A stretch of 64,000 nucleotides of DNA from Desulfatitalea alkaliphila (GCF_022968795.1 NZ_JALJRB010000003.1:124001-188000), one strand, 5' to 3'. Counted from the first letter of the stretch, positions 53,019-63,500 are shown. The notes: generated by a model from the sequence alone, not told the origin. Numbers and translations: made by a program.

Positions 53019-53717
53019 TCAACCTTTCATGCGGGCGGCAAAACGGCGCGCCAGTATTTCCGAACACACCAGCGCCGCCATGGCGATCAGTACTGAAAGG
53101 ATGCAAAGCCGCATGGCGCCGATCTCTCCGTCGGGCACCTGTGTAAAAGTATAAAGGGCCAGGGGCAGGGTCTGGGTCTGTCCCCGGATGTTGGACACAA
53201 AGGTGATGGTGGCGCCGAATTCACCCAGGCTGCGCGCAAAGGCGAGAATCAGCCCGGTGATGATACCCGGCACCATCAACGGCAGGGTGACCGTGAAAAA
53301 AACCCGCAGCGGTCCAGCGCCCAAGGTACGCGCGGCCGCTTCCAATCCCTGGTCCACACCCTCCAGGGAGAGCCGCACGGCTCTCACCAGCAGGGGAAAC
53401 GACATCACCGCCGCTGCCAGCACGGCGCCCTTCCAGTTGAACGCCAATACGACGCCCAGGTAATCATACAGGGCCGCCCCGATCGGACCGTTGCGTCCCA
53501 GCAGCACCAACAGCAAGTATCCGGTGACCACCGGCGGCAGGACCAGGGGCAGGTGCACCAAGCCGTCCAGAAGGTTCTTGCCTGGAAAGCGCAGGCGCGC
53601 CAGCACCCATGCGACCAGGATGCCGACCGGCAAACTGACGGCCACGGACCACCCGGAAACCCAGAGGCTCAGCCGCAGGGCTTCGACCTCGACCTCGGTC
53701 AGTTGCCAGAGCCGCAT
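53019..53717 (-). CDS. modB: Molybdate ABC transporter permease ModB
   Basis: 232 aa with five to six membrane helices and the permease-ATPase coupling loop 'AARTLGAGPLRVFFTVTLPL' followed by 'GEFGATITFVSNIRGQTQTL', both typical of ModB. Its ATG shares one base with the modA stop, so translation is coupled. Confidence 0.94.
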   Translation of the reverse strand: MRLWQLTEVEVEALRLSLWVSGWSVAVSLPVGILVAWVLARLRFPGKNLLDGLVHLPLVLPPVVTGYLLLVLLGRNGPIGAALYDYLGVVLAFNWKGAVLAAAVMSFPLLVRAVRLSLEGVDQGLEAAARTLGAGPLRVFFTVTLPLMVPGIITGLILAFARSLGEFGATITFVSNIRGQTQTLPLALYTFTQVPDGEIGAMRLCILSVLIAMAALVCSEILARRFAARMKG

Positions 53718-54514
53718 TACCTGACTTCGAATCCGTAGTTTTCAAAAACGGCCCGGGCTTCCGCTGTTTTCAGGAAATCCAGGAACCTGGCCGCCGCATC
53801 GGCCTTGCCGCCCGCCACCGCCGCCACCGGATAGATGATCGACGGATGGCTCTCCACCGGAAACATCCCGACAATCCTTACCTTTTTGGAGATGGCCGCG
53901 TCGGTGGCATACACCAGTCCCATAGGCGCTTCGGCCCGCTCCACCATGACCAGGGCCGCGCGCACATCTTTCATCGGCGCCAGGCGATCTTTGACCTGAC
54001 CCCACAATCCCAGGTGTTCCATGGCGGTTTTTCCGTAAATCCCGGCCGGCACATGCGCGGGATCGCCCATGGAAAAACGGCCGTCTCCGCCCAGCAAAGC
54101 GGCCAGATCCAGCCCTTGCCGGACATCGACCTTCTGCATCGCACTTTGCAGAGGCGCGATCAGCACGATGCGGTTGCCCAGAAGATCGAATCGCGACGCT
54201 TTGTCAATGATCTCTTTTTCTTCAAGGAAATCCATCCATTTCACGTTGGCCGAAAGAAAGACATCGGCGGGCGCGCCGCCGGCAATCTGTTTGGCCAGTG
54301 TGGAAGAAGATGCAAATGAGGTCGTGATATGCCCCAACCCCGCCGCCGCGAACAGGTCGCCGATTTCCGTAATGGCATTGGTGGTGGATGCGGCGGCAAA
54401 AACGACCACCTCCCCTTGACCGGCGATACCGTCTTCCACGGCAAATCCAACCCCGCCCAAGGTCAGCATCAACATCATTGCAAACAGAACCGATCTTCGT
54501 TTCACAACTTTCAT
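53717..54514 (-). CDS. modA: Molybdate-binding periplasmic protein ModA
   Basis: 265 aa from ATG 54514 (AAAGGAGATG upstream; an earlier in-frame start lacks a site). A signal peptide ('SVLFAMMLMLTLGGVGFA') precedes a type II binding fold with ModA signatures 'VVFAAASTTNAITEIG', 'SFASSSTLAKQI', 'GAPADVFLSANVKWMD' and 'GLVYATDAAI'. It captures molybdate or tungstate in the periplasm. First gene of modABC. Confidence 0.94.
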   Translation of the reverse strand: MKVVKRRSVLFAMMLMLTLGGVGFAVEDGIAGQGEVVVFAAASTTNAITEIGDLFAAAGLGHITTSFASSSTLAKQIAGGAPADVFLSANVKWMDFLEEKEIIDKASRFDLLGNRIVLIAPLQSAMQKVDVRQGLDLAALLGGDGRFSMGDPAHVPAGIYGKTAMEHLGLWGQVKDRLAPMKDVRAALVMVERAEAPMGLVYATDAAISKKVRIVGMFPVESHPSIIYPVAAVAGGKADAAARFLDFLKTAEARAVFENYGFEVR

Positions 54515-54564
54515 CCGCCATCTCCTTTGACCTTGAATGAACAAACAGCAAAATTATGCCTTAA

Positions 54565-54611
54565 ACGTCATTTGACGTCTTTAGTTGTCATATGATATGA
54601 AATTCTGTCAA
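54565..54611. promoter_or_regulatory. Divergent mod control region with palindromes
   Basis: Between modA and the divergent regulator lie two short palindromes: ACGTCA-TT-TGACGT (54565-54578) and TCATATGA (54588-54595). A minus-strand TTGACA (54611-54606) stands at the head of the region with no good -10 at standard spacing, which would suit an activated or repressed promoter. The palindromes are candidate operators for the adjacent regulator. Confidence 0.5.
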
Positions 54612-54662
54612 GCGGATTTTCCAGAATTCCCCGGGGCGGACCAATTCATTCGGAGGTGGGCA

Positions 54663-55799
54663 ATGGGTCGCAAACAACCTGCAAAGCATACCGGCATCAA
54701 ATCCATGGTCAAGGCGTTTCGACTCAAAAAGGGGTGGTCCCAGGAAGAACTCGCGCTTCAACTCGATATCCGCCGCCAAGCCGTGTACGATATCGAATCC
54801 GGTCGGTACCTCCCGAACACGGCCATCGCCCTGCGGCTCGCGCGCCTGTTCGGTTGCCGGGTGGAGGACCTCTTCGTCGAGCAGGACCCGCCCGACAACA
54901 TGCCTGTGCACGTCATCAACGGTGTGGACGCCGCTTCACCGCGACTGGCGCTGGGGCGGGTGCGCGATAGGTTGGTCGGAATAGCGTTGCAAGGTGCGGC
55001 ATCCATCCCTTTCGGCCTGCGCTCGGCGGACGGGTTGTTGCGTCCGGACGGAAAAAGCGCCCGCCTTCTTACGACGCCGGAAAACCTGAACAAATCGATT
55101 CTTCTAATGGGGTGCGATCCCGCCTTTGAAATCCTCGCCGCACATGTCGGTCGTCGGGCACCCGCGTCACGCGTTCACTGCGGCTTCGCCTCCAGTCATC
55201 GCGCGTTGAACATGTTGGCCGAGGGTTATACACATGTGGCCGGCACCCATCTGCACAATGCGGGCACGCAGGAAGCGAACGTGGTGACAGCCCGCAAGAA
55301 GCTGGCGGGTGTTCCTTTTCATGTGATGGGATTCTCTATCATGGAGGAAGGGCTGATGGTGGCCAAGGGCAATCCCCTGAACATTCACAACGTGATCGAT
55401 CTGGCGCAACCCATGGTGCGCCTGGTCAACCGTGAGGCGGGCGCGGCATTGAGAGTACTGCTGGACACCCAGTTGGAGCGCGCCGGCATCGACGCCGAAG
55501 CCATCCGCGGATATGAAGATGAAGTGATGTCCCATGGCGAAGGTGCCCACCGGATTGTCTGCAACGCTGCGGACGCAGCCCTTGGCTTCCGGGTCATCGC
55601 GGAAGTTTTCGAAATCGATTTTGTACCCCTGGCCACCACCCGCTGCGATCTGGTGATCCCCGACGACATGACCGAACACCCCACGATCAAAGTGCTGCTG
55701 GATGTTCTACAGTCCGCCCCCCTGAGAAGAGAAATCGATGCCGTCCCGGGATACGCAAGCACCGCAACCGGCGACACCATCGCGCAATTGAGTGCCTGA
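54663..55799 (+). CDS. XRE-type HTH regulator with PBP-like domain (molybdate-linked)
   Basis: 378 aa from ATG 54663, preceded by GGAGGTGG. Residues ~12-70 are an XRE-type helix-turn-helix ('AFRLKKGWSQEELALQLDIR', 'RQAVYDIESGRYLPNTAIAL'). Residues ~75-370 form a periplasmic-binding-protein-like domain of the PF12727 type ('LLMGCDPAFEILAAHVGRR', 'HLHNAGTQEANVV', 'GFSIMEEGLMVAKGNPLNI', 'HTFIKVL'-like 'HPTIKVLLDVLQS'). Such fusions occur beside molybdate and tungstate genes and are thought to sense the oxyanion or molybdenum cofactor. Divergence from modABC supports that it controls them. Confidence 0.88.
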   Translation: MGRKQPAKHTGIKSMVKAFRLKKGWSQEELALQLDIRRQAVYDIESGRYLPNTAIALRLARLFGCRVEDLFVEQDPPDNMPVHVINGVDAASPRLALGRVRDRLVGIALQGAASIPFGLRSADGLLRPDGKSARLLTTPENLNKSILLMGCDPAFEILAAHVGRRAPASRVHCGFASSHRALNMLAEGYTHVAGTHLHNAGTQEANVVTARKKLAGVPFHVMGFSIMEEGLMVAKGNPLNIHNVIDLAQPMVRLVNREAGAALRVLLDTQLERAGIDAEAIRGYEDEVMSHGEGAHRIVCNAADAALGFRVIAEVFEIDFVPLATTRCDLVIPDDMTEHPTIKVLLDVLQSAPLRREIDAVPGYASTATGDTIAQLSA

Positions 55800-55821
55800 C
55801 CGGATTTCGGCACCTGTTTTT

Positions 55822-56285
55822 TCATCGGAAAATCCGCTCTAAAAGAAATTTTTCCGCCAGCTCCACTTCACCGGCCAGTGCCGCCTCCTTGATCATTCCC
55901 CGGATATCCTCTTCGGTGGCGCCGGGTTCCGGGGAGGGGTGAACCCCCAGAAGGCGCACCACCAGGCGGGTGGTGCCGCTGAGCAGATAAACAGCCGGCA
56001 TGGCCAGCCGCAGCAACAGGGCCATGACCGGAGCGGTCATGCGGGAGAGGCGTTCCGGACTGCCGACCGCCAGTTGCTTGGGCACCAGTTTTCCCAGGAT
56101 CAGGGTCAAAAAAGTGACCGCCAGAACCACCACCCCCAAGCCGAGCGGGCCACTGTAGGGCGCCAAATAGGCCACGGCGGCAAAATGTTCCTGCAACCGG
56201 TGGGCGATGGTCGCACCGCTGGCGGCGCCGATCAGGATGTCCACCAGGGTGATGCCGATCTGCACGGTGGAAAGTTCTTTTTTTT
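55822..56285 (-). pseudogene. Truncated CNNM/CorC-type (DUF21) transporter remnant
   Basis: The minus-strand frame from about 56285 reads 'KKKELSTVQIGITL', 'FLTLILGKLVPKQLAVGSPE' and 'ATEEDIRGMIKEAALAGEVE', a clear match to the middle and end of a DUF21 domain. The first ~60-70 residues (TM1 and its start) are missing: the sequence joins the amidase 3' end within 16 nt. The frame stops after 'ERIFR', just where the CBS domains should begin. Neither terminal part is found in other frames, so this is a remnant, not a simple frameshift. A run of nine A (on the minus strand) marks the upstream junction. Confidence 0.8.
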
Positions 56286-56300
56286 TCGCGCATCCTTATA

Positions 56301-57800
56301 CTATTGCGCCCAGACCATCGGCTTCTTGTCGCGCCATGGCCGCGCGATTTCCAGTTGCCCCGCCAGTCGGAACAACAGGTCCTCACGCCCGAATCCGGCA
56401 ACGAACTGTACCCCGCAGGGAAGCCCCTCCGGTGTCCAGTGCAAAGGTACGGACATGGCCGGCAATCCGCTGAGATTGGCCAATTGCGTAAAGGGTGTCC
56501 TCTCGAGCATTTTTTCGGCCATTTGATGGACAATGCCGGTGGCTTTCAGTATGCGGCCAAGCTCCAGCGCATTGACCCATTTCATCAACCTTTTCTCGGA
56601 AGGCGACGGCTGCACCTCCCCTATCATGGCCGGCGGGTAGGCGGTGGTCGGCGTCATGTAAACATCATATTGTTCGAAATAGATACCCATTTGCCGGGCG
56701 GCTTGGTCCCAGCAACGCATTGCCGCGACGAATTCTCCCGCCGAAACCACCCGGCCCAGAACACCCATGGTGCAGGTGGTCGGTTCGACATCCGCGGCAG
56801 TCGGTTTTCGTCCCAGAATCTGATGCATTTCCTCAAGATCGGCCGCGACTTCGCCCAAGTTCATAATCAGGTAGGACCTGGCCAGGGCTTTGCCATCGAC
56901 GTTCGGCAGGCCCTCTTCAACCCGATGGCCCAGCGCCTCGAGCAATTCGGCGGTGTCATGAACGGCCTTGGCGCATTCCGGATGAACCGTTTTGCCGACC
57001 GGGGAGGTCACGCTGAATCCGATGCGCAGGTTCCCGGCAGGCGTACCGACTTCCTGCAGATACGGTCTCGAAGGCGGACAAATCGTGTAAGGCGCCCCCC
57101 TGTCGGGCCCTTGGGTGACGTCCAACGCGGCGGCGCTGTCGCGAACGGTGCGGGTAAGCACATGCTCCTGCACGGCGCCTTGCCATAGCCTGCCGCGACG
57201 GGGACCGCTCGGATTTCTGCCCCGCGATGGCTTAAAGCCGAACAAGCCGCAGTAGGCGGCCGGAATCCGGATGCTGCCACCGCCGTCGCCCCCGCCTGCC
57301 ATGGGCACCATGCCGGACGCCACGGCCGCCGCCGCACCGCCGCTGGAACCGCCGGGTGTAACAGAGGTTTGCCAGGGATTGCGACACGGGCCGAAGACCT
57401 CCGGTTCCGTGACGCCCATCACCCCGAACTCGGGCGTGTTGGTCTTGCCCAGGAACACAAGGCCGGCGTGCTTGTACCGTGTGACCATTTCACTGTCGTA
57501 ATCCGGAATGAAATTTTTGTAGGCCTTCGCACCACTGCTCATCGGCACGCCGGCAAAAGCAGACAACAAGTCCTTCAAAAGGAACGGCACACCGGCAAAC
57601 GGCCCTTTGGGCAAAGCATGTCCTGCCGTTTTACGTCCGATGTCGAACATCGGCGTCACCACGGCATTTAGTTGCGGGTTGACCTGTTCGATGCGCCGAA
57701 TCGCCTCCTCGCAAATTTCGCTTGCCGGCACCTCGCCTTGCCGCACCAGTTCCGCCAGGCCGACGGCGTCATATTGGCCATATTCACTGAAGTGTCCCAT
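56301..57800 (-). CDS. Amidase signature family hydrolase
   Basis: 499 aa from ATG 57800 (GGGAGA upstream). The amidase core is complete: catalytic Lys in 'VPFLLKDLL', the cis-Ser and nucleophile Ser in 'TPGGSSGGAAAAVASG' and 'GDGGGSIRIPAA', then 'CGLFGFKPSRGR'. Overall it resembles 6-aminohexanoate cyclic dimer hydrolase-type amidases. No signal peptide, so cytoplasmic. The substrate is an unknown amide or oligomer. It lies immediately upstream of a truncated transporter gene that its arrival may have broken. Confidence 0.92.
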   Translation of the reverse strand: MGHFSEYGQYDAVGLAELVRQGEVPASEICEEAIRRIEQVNPQLNAVVTPMFDIGRKTAGHALPKGPFAGVPFLLKDLLSAFAGVPMSSGAKAYKNFIPDYDSEMVTRYKHAGLVFLGKTNTPEFGVMGVTEPEVFGPCRNPWQTSVTPGGSSGGAAAAVASGMVPMAGGGDGGGSIRIPAAYCGLFGFKPSRGRNPSGPRRGRLWQGAVQEHVLTRTVRDSAAALDVTQGPDRGAPYTICPPSRPYLQEVGTPAGNLRIGFSVTSPVGKTVHPECAKAVHDTAELLEALGHRVEEGLPNVDGKALARSYLIMNLGEVAADLEEMHQILGRKPTAADVEPTTCTMGVLGRVVSAGEFVAAMRCWDQAARQMGIYFEQYDVYMTPTTAYPPAMIGEVQPSPSEKRLMKWVNALELGRILKATGIVHQMAEKMLERTPFTQLANLSGLPAMSVPLHWTPEGLPCGVQFVAGFGREDLLFRLAGQLEIARPWRDKKPMVWAQ

Positions 57801-57863
57801 TGCGGTCTCCCGTATTAGAAGGGGTTGCAAACAGCCTCAGACCCGATTCCGATCCAGCGACGC

Positions 57864-57886
57864 GATTGTTTTTCGCGCGCCCTAAG
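57864..57886. repeat. Terminal fragment of the MITE-like family
   Basis: 'GATTGTTTTTCGCGCGCCCTAAG' in two blocks (TTGTTT, TCGCG, CCCTAAG) resembles the right terminal repeat at 40203-40224. No partner end or interior was found nearby. It lies downstream of the alpha-amylase gene. Confidence 0.4.
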
Positions 57887-58023
57887 CGCACACAATCCGA
57901 TGCAAACCCTTTTCCTTCGATACACGCTCGATATGCTCGGCCCTGAGGACCGGTACGAACAACTCTTGATGCTTGTAGTACTTTCTCTGCACTCAAGCGC
58001 TGCGGTGCTTGCATTGGCCATCC

Positions 58024-59514
58024 TCAAACAGGTGGGTGAGGTTCAGGTACCCAAACCGAAACGGATCCCCCTTTACAGCGAAATTCCGCCCAGCCATCGC
58101 CGTCGGTCAACACCGAATCGCGGATATGCCCCGTCAAATCAATGTAGGTGGTCTCCGGCGCTGCGGTTTGCATATGTTTGCGGCCCTCGGCGGCATTGCT
58201 GATGACCACGGCCATGCCCCCGGGATGGTGCTCATCCCCGATGCGGGTCCAGCCGACGCAATTCGAATGATCGAAATAGTCATACTGTTCGCCATAGGCA
58301 TGGCTTCTGCGGGCCGACAGAAACTTGTCGATCAACCACTGGTGGCTGTCCATCCAAATCTCATGACCTTGGCCGTCCTTGCCCGTACCCGTATAGTGTG
58401 CCCCGTAATAATCGGCGCTGAAAACACAAGGGTAGCCGTCTTTGCGCAGCAGGATCAGGGCGTAGGCCAAGGGTTTGAACCAGGCTTCCACAACCGATTC
58501 CAGCGATTGCAGCGGCTGGGTGTCGTGGTTGCTCACCAGGGTGACCGCCAGATCGGGCAGCTCTCTTACCAGGGTGTCGTCAAAGATGGTTCTCATGTCA
58601 TACTGTGCGCCCTGTTGGGAAGCCGCTGCAAAATGGTAGTGCAAGGGGACATCGAACAGCATTATATGGCCCTCGGTCACTTTCAAGAAGTGCTCCAGGG
58701 CCTCACTTTCACCGGACCAGTACTCGCCGACCGCAAAGAGGTCGCGCCCGCTGTGGGTCCGCAGATGTTTCAGCCAATCCAGGAAAAAACTTGAGCGCAC
58801 ATGCTTGACCGCATCGAAGCGGAAACCGTCCACCCCGGTCGTGTCGAGGAACCACTCTCCCCAGTAGTAAAGTTCCTTCTGTACATCGGGATTGTCGATG
58901 TCGAGATTGCAGCCCATTAAATAATCGAAGTTGCCTTTTTCCAGATCCACACTGTCGTCAAAACGTTTGTTCTCGATCAGATAAATGGCATCCGTGCGCT
59001 CATCCAGCGCATTGTAATCCACCGCATTGAAATGCCACCAGTGCCACTGCAGTTCGGAATACCGCCCCCGGCGTCCGGGAAAGGTGAAATGGGTCCAGGC
59101 TTTGATCGTCTGCAGATCGCCCACCGGTTCATGTCGGTTTTGCGGATTGTAGGGCGTGGCACGGACCTCCTCGGCATGGTCGGCCCCCAGTTTGTGGTTG
59201 AACACCACATCGGCATAGACCTGCAGCCCGGCGCGCCGAGCCACCGCGATGGCCTCTAAATAGGCGTCGCGAGTGCCGTATTTGGTGCCCACCGATCCTT
59301 TCTGGTCGAACTCCCCCAAATCAAAGAGGTCATAAACGCCGTAGCCCACATCGTCTGCACCACCCGCCCCTTTACAGGCGGGCGGCAGCCAGACGGCCGT
59401 GAATCCCGCATCTGCAAGCGTTGCCGCGTTTTCGGCCAATTGCCCCCACAACTTGCCATCGGGAGCGGTATACCAGTGGAAATACTGCATCATGGCACCA
59501 TTGTATTCGACCAT
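58024..59514 (-). CDS. Cytoplasmic alpha-amylase (GH13)
   Basis: 496 aa from ATG 59514 (GGAGG upstream). No signal peptide. All GH13 regions are visible: 'YADVVFNHK' (region I), 'GVDGFRFDAVKHV' with the nucleophile Asp (II), 'FAVGEYWSGE' with the acid/base Glu (III) and 'TLVSNHDTQP' (IV). The N-terminus 'GAMMQYFHWYTAPDGKLWGQ' is typical of the GH13_5 cytoplasmic branch. It hydrolyses internal alpha-1,4 bonds of glycogen or maltodextrins. Nearby genes include a GH94 enzyme, hinting at a carbohydrate region. Confidence 0.94.
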   Translation of the reverse strand: MVEYNGAMMQYFHWYTAPDGKLWGQLAENAATLADAGFTAVWLPPACKGAGGADDVGYGVYDLFDLGEFDQKGSVGTKYGTRDAYLEAIAVARRAGLQVYADVVFNHKLGADHAEEVRATPYNPQNRHEPVGDLQTIKAWTHFTFPGRRGRYSELQWHWWHFNAVDYNALDERTDAIYLIENKRFDDSVDLEKGNFDYLMGCNLDIDNPDVQKELYYWGEWFLDTTGVDGFRFDAVKHVRSSFFLDWLKHLRTHSGRDLFAVGEYWSGESEALEHFLKVTEGHIMLFDVPLHYHFAAASQQGAQYDMRTIFDDTLVRELPDLAVTLVSNHDTQPLQSLESVVEAWFKPLAYALILLRKDGYPCVFSADYYGAHYTGTGKDGQGHEIWMDSHQWLIDKFLSARRSHAYGEQYDYFDHSNCVGWTRIGDEHHPGGMAVVISNAAEGRKHMQTAAPETTYIDLTGHIRDSVLTDGDGWAEFRCKGGSVSVWVPEPHPPV

Positions 59515-59604
59515 GTCGGCCTCCGCAGTTGACTGCCTCCGAAAGGTGAAAAGCAAAGACGACCGATAAAGGCGAAACGCACCCAAAGCAGATGATGCCT
59601 CAGC

Positions 59605-59781
59605 TCACCGTTTTGCAGAACGCGGCCCCGCAATGAGCCAGAGGATCAATCCGATCAACGGCAGGATGAGCACCAGGACGGTCCAAAACACCTTCGCGCC
59701 CGTCGAAGCGCTGCTTTGAAAAATTTGAACAATCACCCATACGCAGGCGAACAAAAGAATCAGACCGAAAATCCCGCCCAC
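59605..59781 (-). CDS. Small PLDc_N-like membrane protein
   Basis: 58 aa, found by direct translation. GTG 59781 is the only start, since TAG is the second codon upstream. Two membrane helices ('GGIFGLILLFACVWVIVQIF' and 'VFWTVLVLILPLIGLILWLI') with a short basic linker and 'GPRSAKR' end match the PLDc_N pattern in which W-x-V-...-P-x-x-G-x-x-x-W-L recurs. The family is widespread and of unknown role. No clear ribosome-binding site. Confidence 0.65.
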   Translation of the reverse strand: MGGIFGLILLFACVWVIVQIFQSSASTGAKVFWTVLVLILPLIGLILWLIAGPRSAKR

Positions 59782-59897
59782 TTGCTACGGGGCTGCGCTT
59801 GCGTTTGGCCCAGATCCGTACCGATCGACCCGGCCGACGCGACCCACCACCCCGTGGTCGTGCGCATCGACCATTATCAGAAAGGGCACCGAATAGG

Positions 59898-59927
59898 TGC
59901 AATGGCCGGTAATTTGCGGCCATTGCA
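59898..59927. terminator. 11-bp hairpin downstream of superoxide dismutase gene
   Basis: TGCAATGGCCG (59898-59908) pairs perfectly with CGGCCATTGCA (59917-59927) around an 8-nt loop, 14 nt past the stop of the minus-strand dismutase gene. No T-tract follows. Confidence 0.5.
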
Positions 59928-59940
59928 TCGAAACGGAAAA

Positions 59941-60561
59941 TCAACCTTTCATGGCATCCTCGAGCCGCCTGTTTACCTCGGCCCAGTTGACTATATTCCA
60001 GAACGCCTCGACGAATTTGCCCCTGTCGTTCTGGTAGTCCAGATAATACGCGTGTTCCCAGACATCCAGAACCATCAATATTCCGAACATCGGGTAGATA
60101 TGGTTGTTGTGCTTCTCAACTTGCATGATGATGGGCCTGTTCGTAGCCTTACAGTAGGTGAGCGCCGCCCAACCCGATCCTTCGGTGCTTACCGCAGCCT
60201 GTGAAAAGAGTTTTTTGAAGCGGTCGATGGCGCCGAACGCCTCGATGAGTATTTTCGCGATGGCGCCTGAAGGCCTTTCGCCCCCGCCCTTGCCTTGCGG
60301 CGCTAAATTCCCCCAGAACAGCGAATGCAGCACGTGGCCGCCGATGTGGAACGAGAGTTCCTTGAAGGTCGCCTTCGTGTCGAATCCGGCATTCTCCGTA
60401 CTGGCCTTACCCATCTTCTCGATAATGGCGTTGGCGCCATTCACATAGGATGCGTGGTGTTTTTCGTGATGCAGACGCAACAAGGTTTCGGATATCGTCG
60501 GTGCAAGCTCATCGTAGCCATAGGCAAGCTTCGGCAGCATATACAATTGCGGCGTGTCCAT
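59941..60561 (-). CDS. Fe/Mn superoxide dismutase
   Basis: 206 aa from ATG 60561 (AAAGGAGATG upstream). It converts superoxide to oxygen and peroxide in the cytoplasm. Metal ligands are in '[16 protein letters not shown]' (His), '[17 protein letters not shown]' (His) and '[15 protein letters not shown]' (Asp and His). The '[10 protein letters not shown]' and 'EKHNNH' patterns suit the archaeal/anaerobe branch. Iron or manganese cannot be decided from sequence alone. It follows the GH94 gene by 38 nt and may be read with it. Confidence 0.94.
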   Translation of the reverse strand: MDTPQLYMLPKLAYGYDELAPTISETLLRLHHEKHHASYVNGANAIIEKMGKASTENAGFDTKATFKELSFHIGGHVLHSLFWGNLAPQGKGGGERPSGAIAKILIEAFGAIDRFKKLFSQAAVSTEGSGWAALTYCKATNRPIIMQVEKHNNHIYPMFGILMVLDVWEHAYYLDYQNDRGKFVEAFWNIVNWAEVNRRLEDAMKG

Positions 60562-60599
60562 TCGTTCATCTCCTTTTTTTAGATTGGTGGATTTTTTGC

Positions 60600-63500
60600 T
60601 CATTCTTCATGGCTCCCAACCGGTATGCTCACCTCGGCCCAGTGTTCCTTGCGGTCGTCGACCAAAGAAATACTCCGATCGCGCTGCTCGATGCCATCGA
60701 CGCTCACGCGCATGGCCTTTTCGGCGCTGGAAATTTGCCGGACCGTGATGTGGTAAATGGTTTCCCGGTAGCGGTAGTGCAGCTTGAACTCCTTCCAATC
60801 GACGGGCAAACACGGCGTAAAGCGCAGTTTGTCCACTTTAAGTTCGAGCCCCAGTAAGGATTCCACGATCAGCCGGTACATCCAGGCGGCCGAGCCCGTG
60901 TACCATGTCCAGCCGCCGCGGCCGGTGTGCGGCGGCACCGCGTAGACGTCGGCGGCAACCACGTAGGGTTCGACTTTATAGATGTCGGTTTCTCCGCTCG
61001 AGCGGGCATGGTTTATCGGATTGATCATATCAAAGAGCGCCCAGGCGCGGCGGCTGTCCCCCAGGCGGGCGAAGGCCATGGCCGCCCAGATGGCCGCGTG
61101 GGTGTACTGTCCGCCGTTTTCACGCACGCCGGGCACGTATCCTTTGATGTAGCCGGGATTCAGCGCCGATGTGTCGAAAGGTGGGTCCAGCAACTGGACC
61201 AGTCCGTGTGCGCGGCGCACCAGGTGCGTATCCAGCGACGTCATCGCCTGCCGCGCGCGCTCGGCGTTGCCGGCACCCGAAAGAACGGACCAGCTCTGGG
61301 CAATGGAATCGATCCGGCATTCCGGGTTCTCCGCCGATCCAAGCGGCGTGCCATCGTCGAAGTAGGCCCTGCGATACCAGGCGCCGTCCCAGCCGTGGGT
61401 ATCGATGTTGTGGCGCTGCACCGCCGCCTCGCCGAGGCAGCGGTCGGCGAAAGCGGCGTCGCCATGGATGCGGGCGACCTCGCTGAAGCGTGTCAGCACC
61501 TCATGCAGGAAAAAGCCCAACCACACGCTTTCCCCGCGGCCATGTTCGCCCACCAGGTTCATACCGTCGTTCCAGTCGCCGGAACCGATGAGCGGCAGGC
61601 CGTGCACGCCGAAACGGAGGCCGTTGAGGATGGCGCGGACACAATGTTGGTAGAGGCTGGCCGTCTCTTTGGACGGATCGGGAAGATCGTAATAGGACTC
61701 TTCGTCCTCTTTTAGCGGGCGGCCCTGGAGAAAGGGGATGGGCACGTCCAGGACGCCGGTGTCCCCGGTGGCCTGAACATAGCGACAGGTCGCCAGCGGC
61801 AGCCAGAGGTAATCGTCCGAGCAGCGTGTGCGCACCCCGCGGCCGGTCGGCGGATGCCACCAGTGCTGCACATCTCCCTCCGGAAATTGGCGGGCCGCGC
61901 ACAGAAGCAGGTGCTCGCGCACGATATGCGGTCGGGCGTGGACCAGGGCCATCACGTCCTGCAACTGATCCCGGAAACCGAAAGCCCCCCCGGATTGATA
62001 GGTGGCGCTGCGCGCCCAGATCCGGCACGCCAGGGTTTGGTACAGCAACCAGCCGTTGACCAGCGCATTCACGGAGGGATCGGGCGTTTCTACGCTGACC
62101 GCGCCCAGGGTGTGCGCCCAGTGCTGCCAGACCGCATCGAGGGCGGCCTGCGCGGCGGCCGATCCGCCATGGTGTTTGACCAGCCGGCGGGCATCGTCGG
62201 CGTCACGCCCCACGCCGAGCCTGAAGACCACCTCTCGCTCCTGCCCGTCAGCCAAATCAAAGCCCACTTGAATCGCGGCGCACGGATCCAAGGCGGCCCC
62301 CACCTTGCCGGAAAGGCGCGTGCGCATCATCGCGGCCGGACGCCGCAGCGACCCGTTGCGCCCCAGAAATTCAGTCCGATCGCCGGTGACGGTGCAGTTG
62401 GTATCACCGACGGCAAAGAACGCCACCCGGTCCCGAAACGCCGTGTTAAAGCGGTTGCGCGCAAACAGTGCGCCGCTGTGGGGATCGCGTTCGGTGATGA
62501 CGTGCATGCCCGCATTCGCACGCAGATCGCCAAGCACCCATTCCGCGTACCCCGTCGCGGAAATCTTGCGCGAGCGGCCCGAGATGTTGCGCACTTTGAG
62601 CACCATGTATTTGACGGCGGCATCCAGGGCCACGTAAACCCACAACTCTGAGTGGATACCGCGCTCGGTGTGTTCGAAAACGCTGTAGCCGAATCCGTGC
62701 CGGGTGACGTAGGGCGTGGCGCCGCGGCGGGGCAGCGGCGTTGGCGACCAGAAGTGGCCCCGTTCTTCATCCCTGAGGTAAAACGCCTCTCCGCACGCAT
62801 CTCCGATCGGATCGTTGGCCCAGGGGGTCAGACGGAATTCGTGGGCATTCTCGCTCCAGGTATAAGCCGAGCCGCTCTCCGAGACGACCGTGCCGAAGTG
62901 CGGGTTGGCCAGAACGTTCACCCAGGACGCCGGTGTCACCCGCCCTTGGGCGGTGGTAATGACATATTCGCGCCCATCCGGGGTAAAACCGCCCAACCCG
63001 TTGAAAAACCGCAGATCGTGGCGAGGCAAAGGCGCCACCGCCGTGGGCGCGGAGCGATGGCTGCGGGTCGGGACGAGCAGGGGCGTCGAAGCCTCACCCA
63101 AATGGCGCCGGCTGAGCTGCTCCGCCAGCGTCCCCCGGCGGTCACTGATGATGGCACGGGCGGCCGATTGGATCAGGATTTGGTCCTCCTCCGCGATCTG
63201 CTCCACGGCCCTGACAAAAATGCCCCCGGGGCGATCCAGCACGTTTGTTTCGGTACTCGCGGCGATAATCCCCATGATCTCGTCGTGCAGCAGTTGGCGG
63301 TAACCGGCGTGATCTTCGTACCAGATCATCAGATCCACCGCCAATCCCTTCAGACGCCAGAAGGCATGGGCCTGGACCATTTGGCGCACCAGTTCGATGT
63401 TGGCCCCGTCCTCAATCCGCAGCAGAACGATCGGCAAATCGCCGGAGATGGCATACCCCCAGAGCCCGGACTGCCCCCGACGGTTGCGGGCGAGCACCTT

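Noticed and set aside
56276-56297. Simple frameshift at the poly-A run as the cause of the broken CNNM gene
   Set aside because: No frame upstream encodes the missing N-terminus, because the sequence is amidase coding sequence; the gene is truncated, not shifted.
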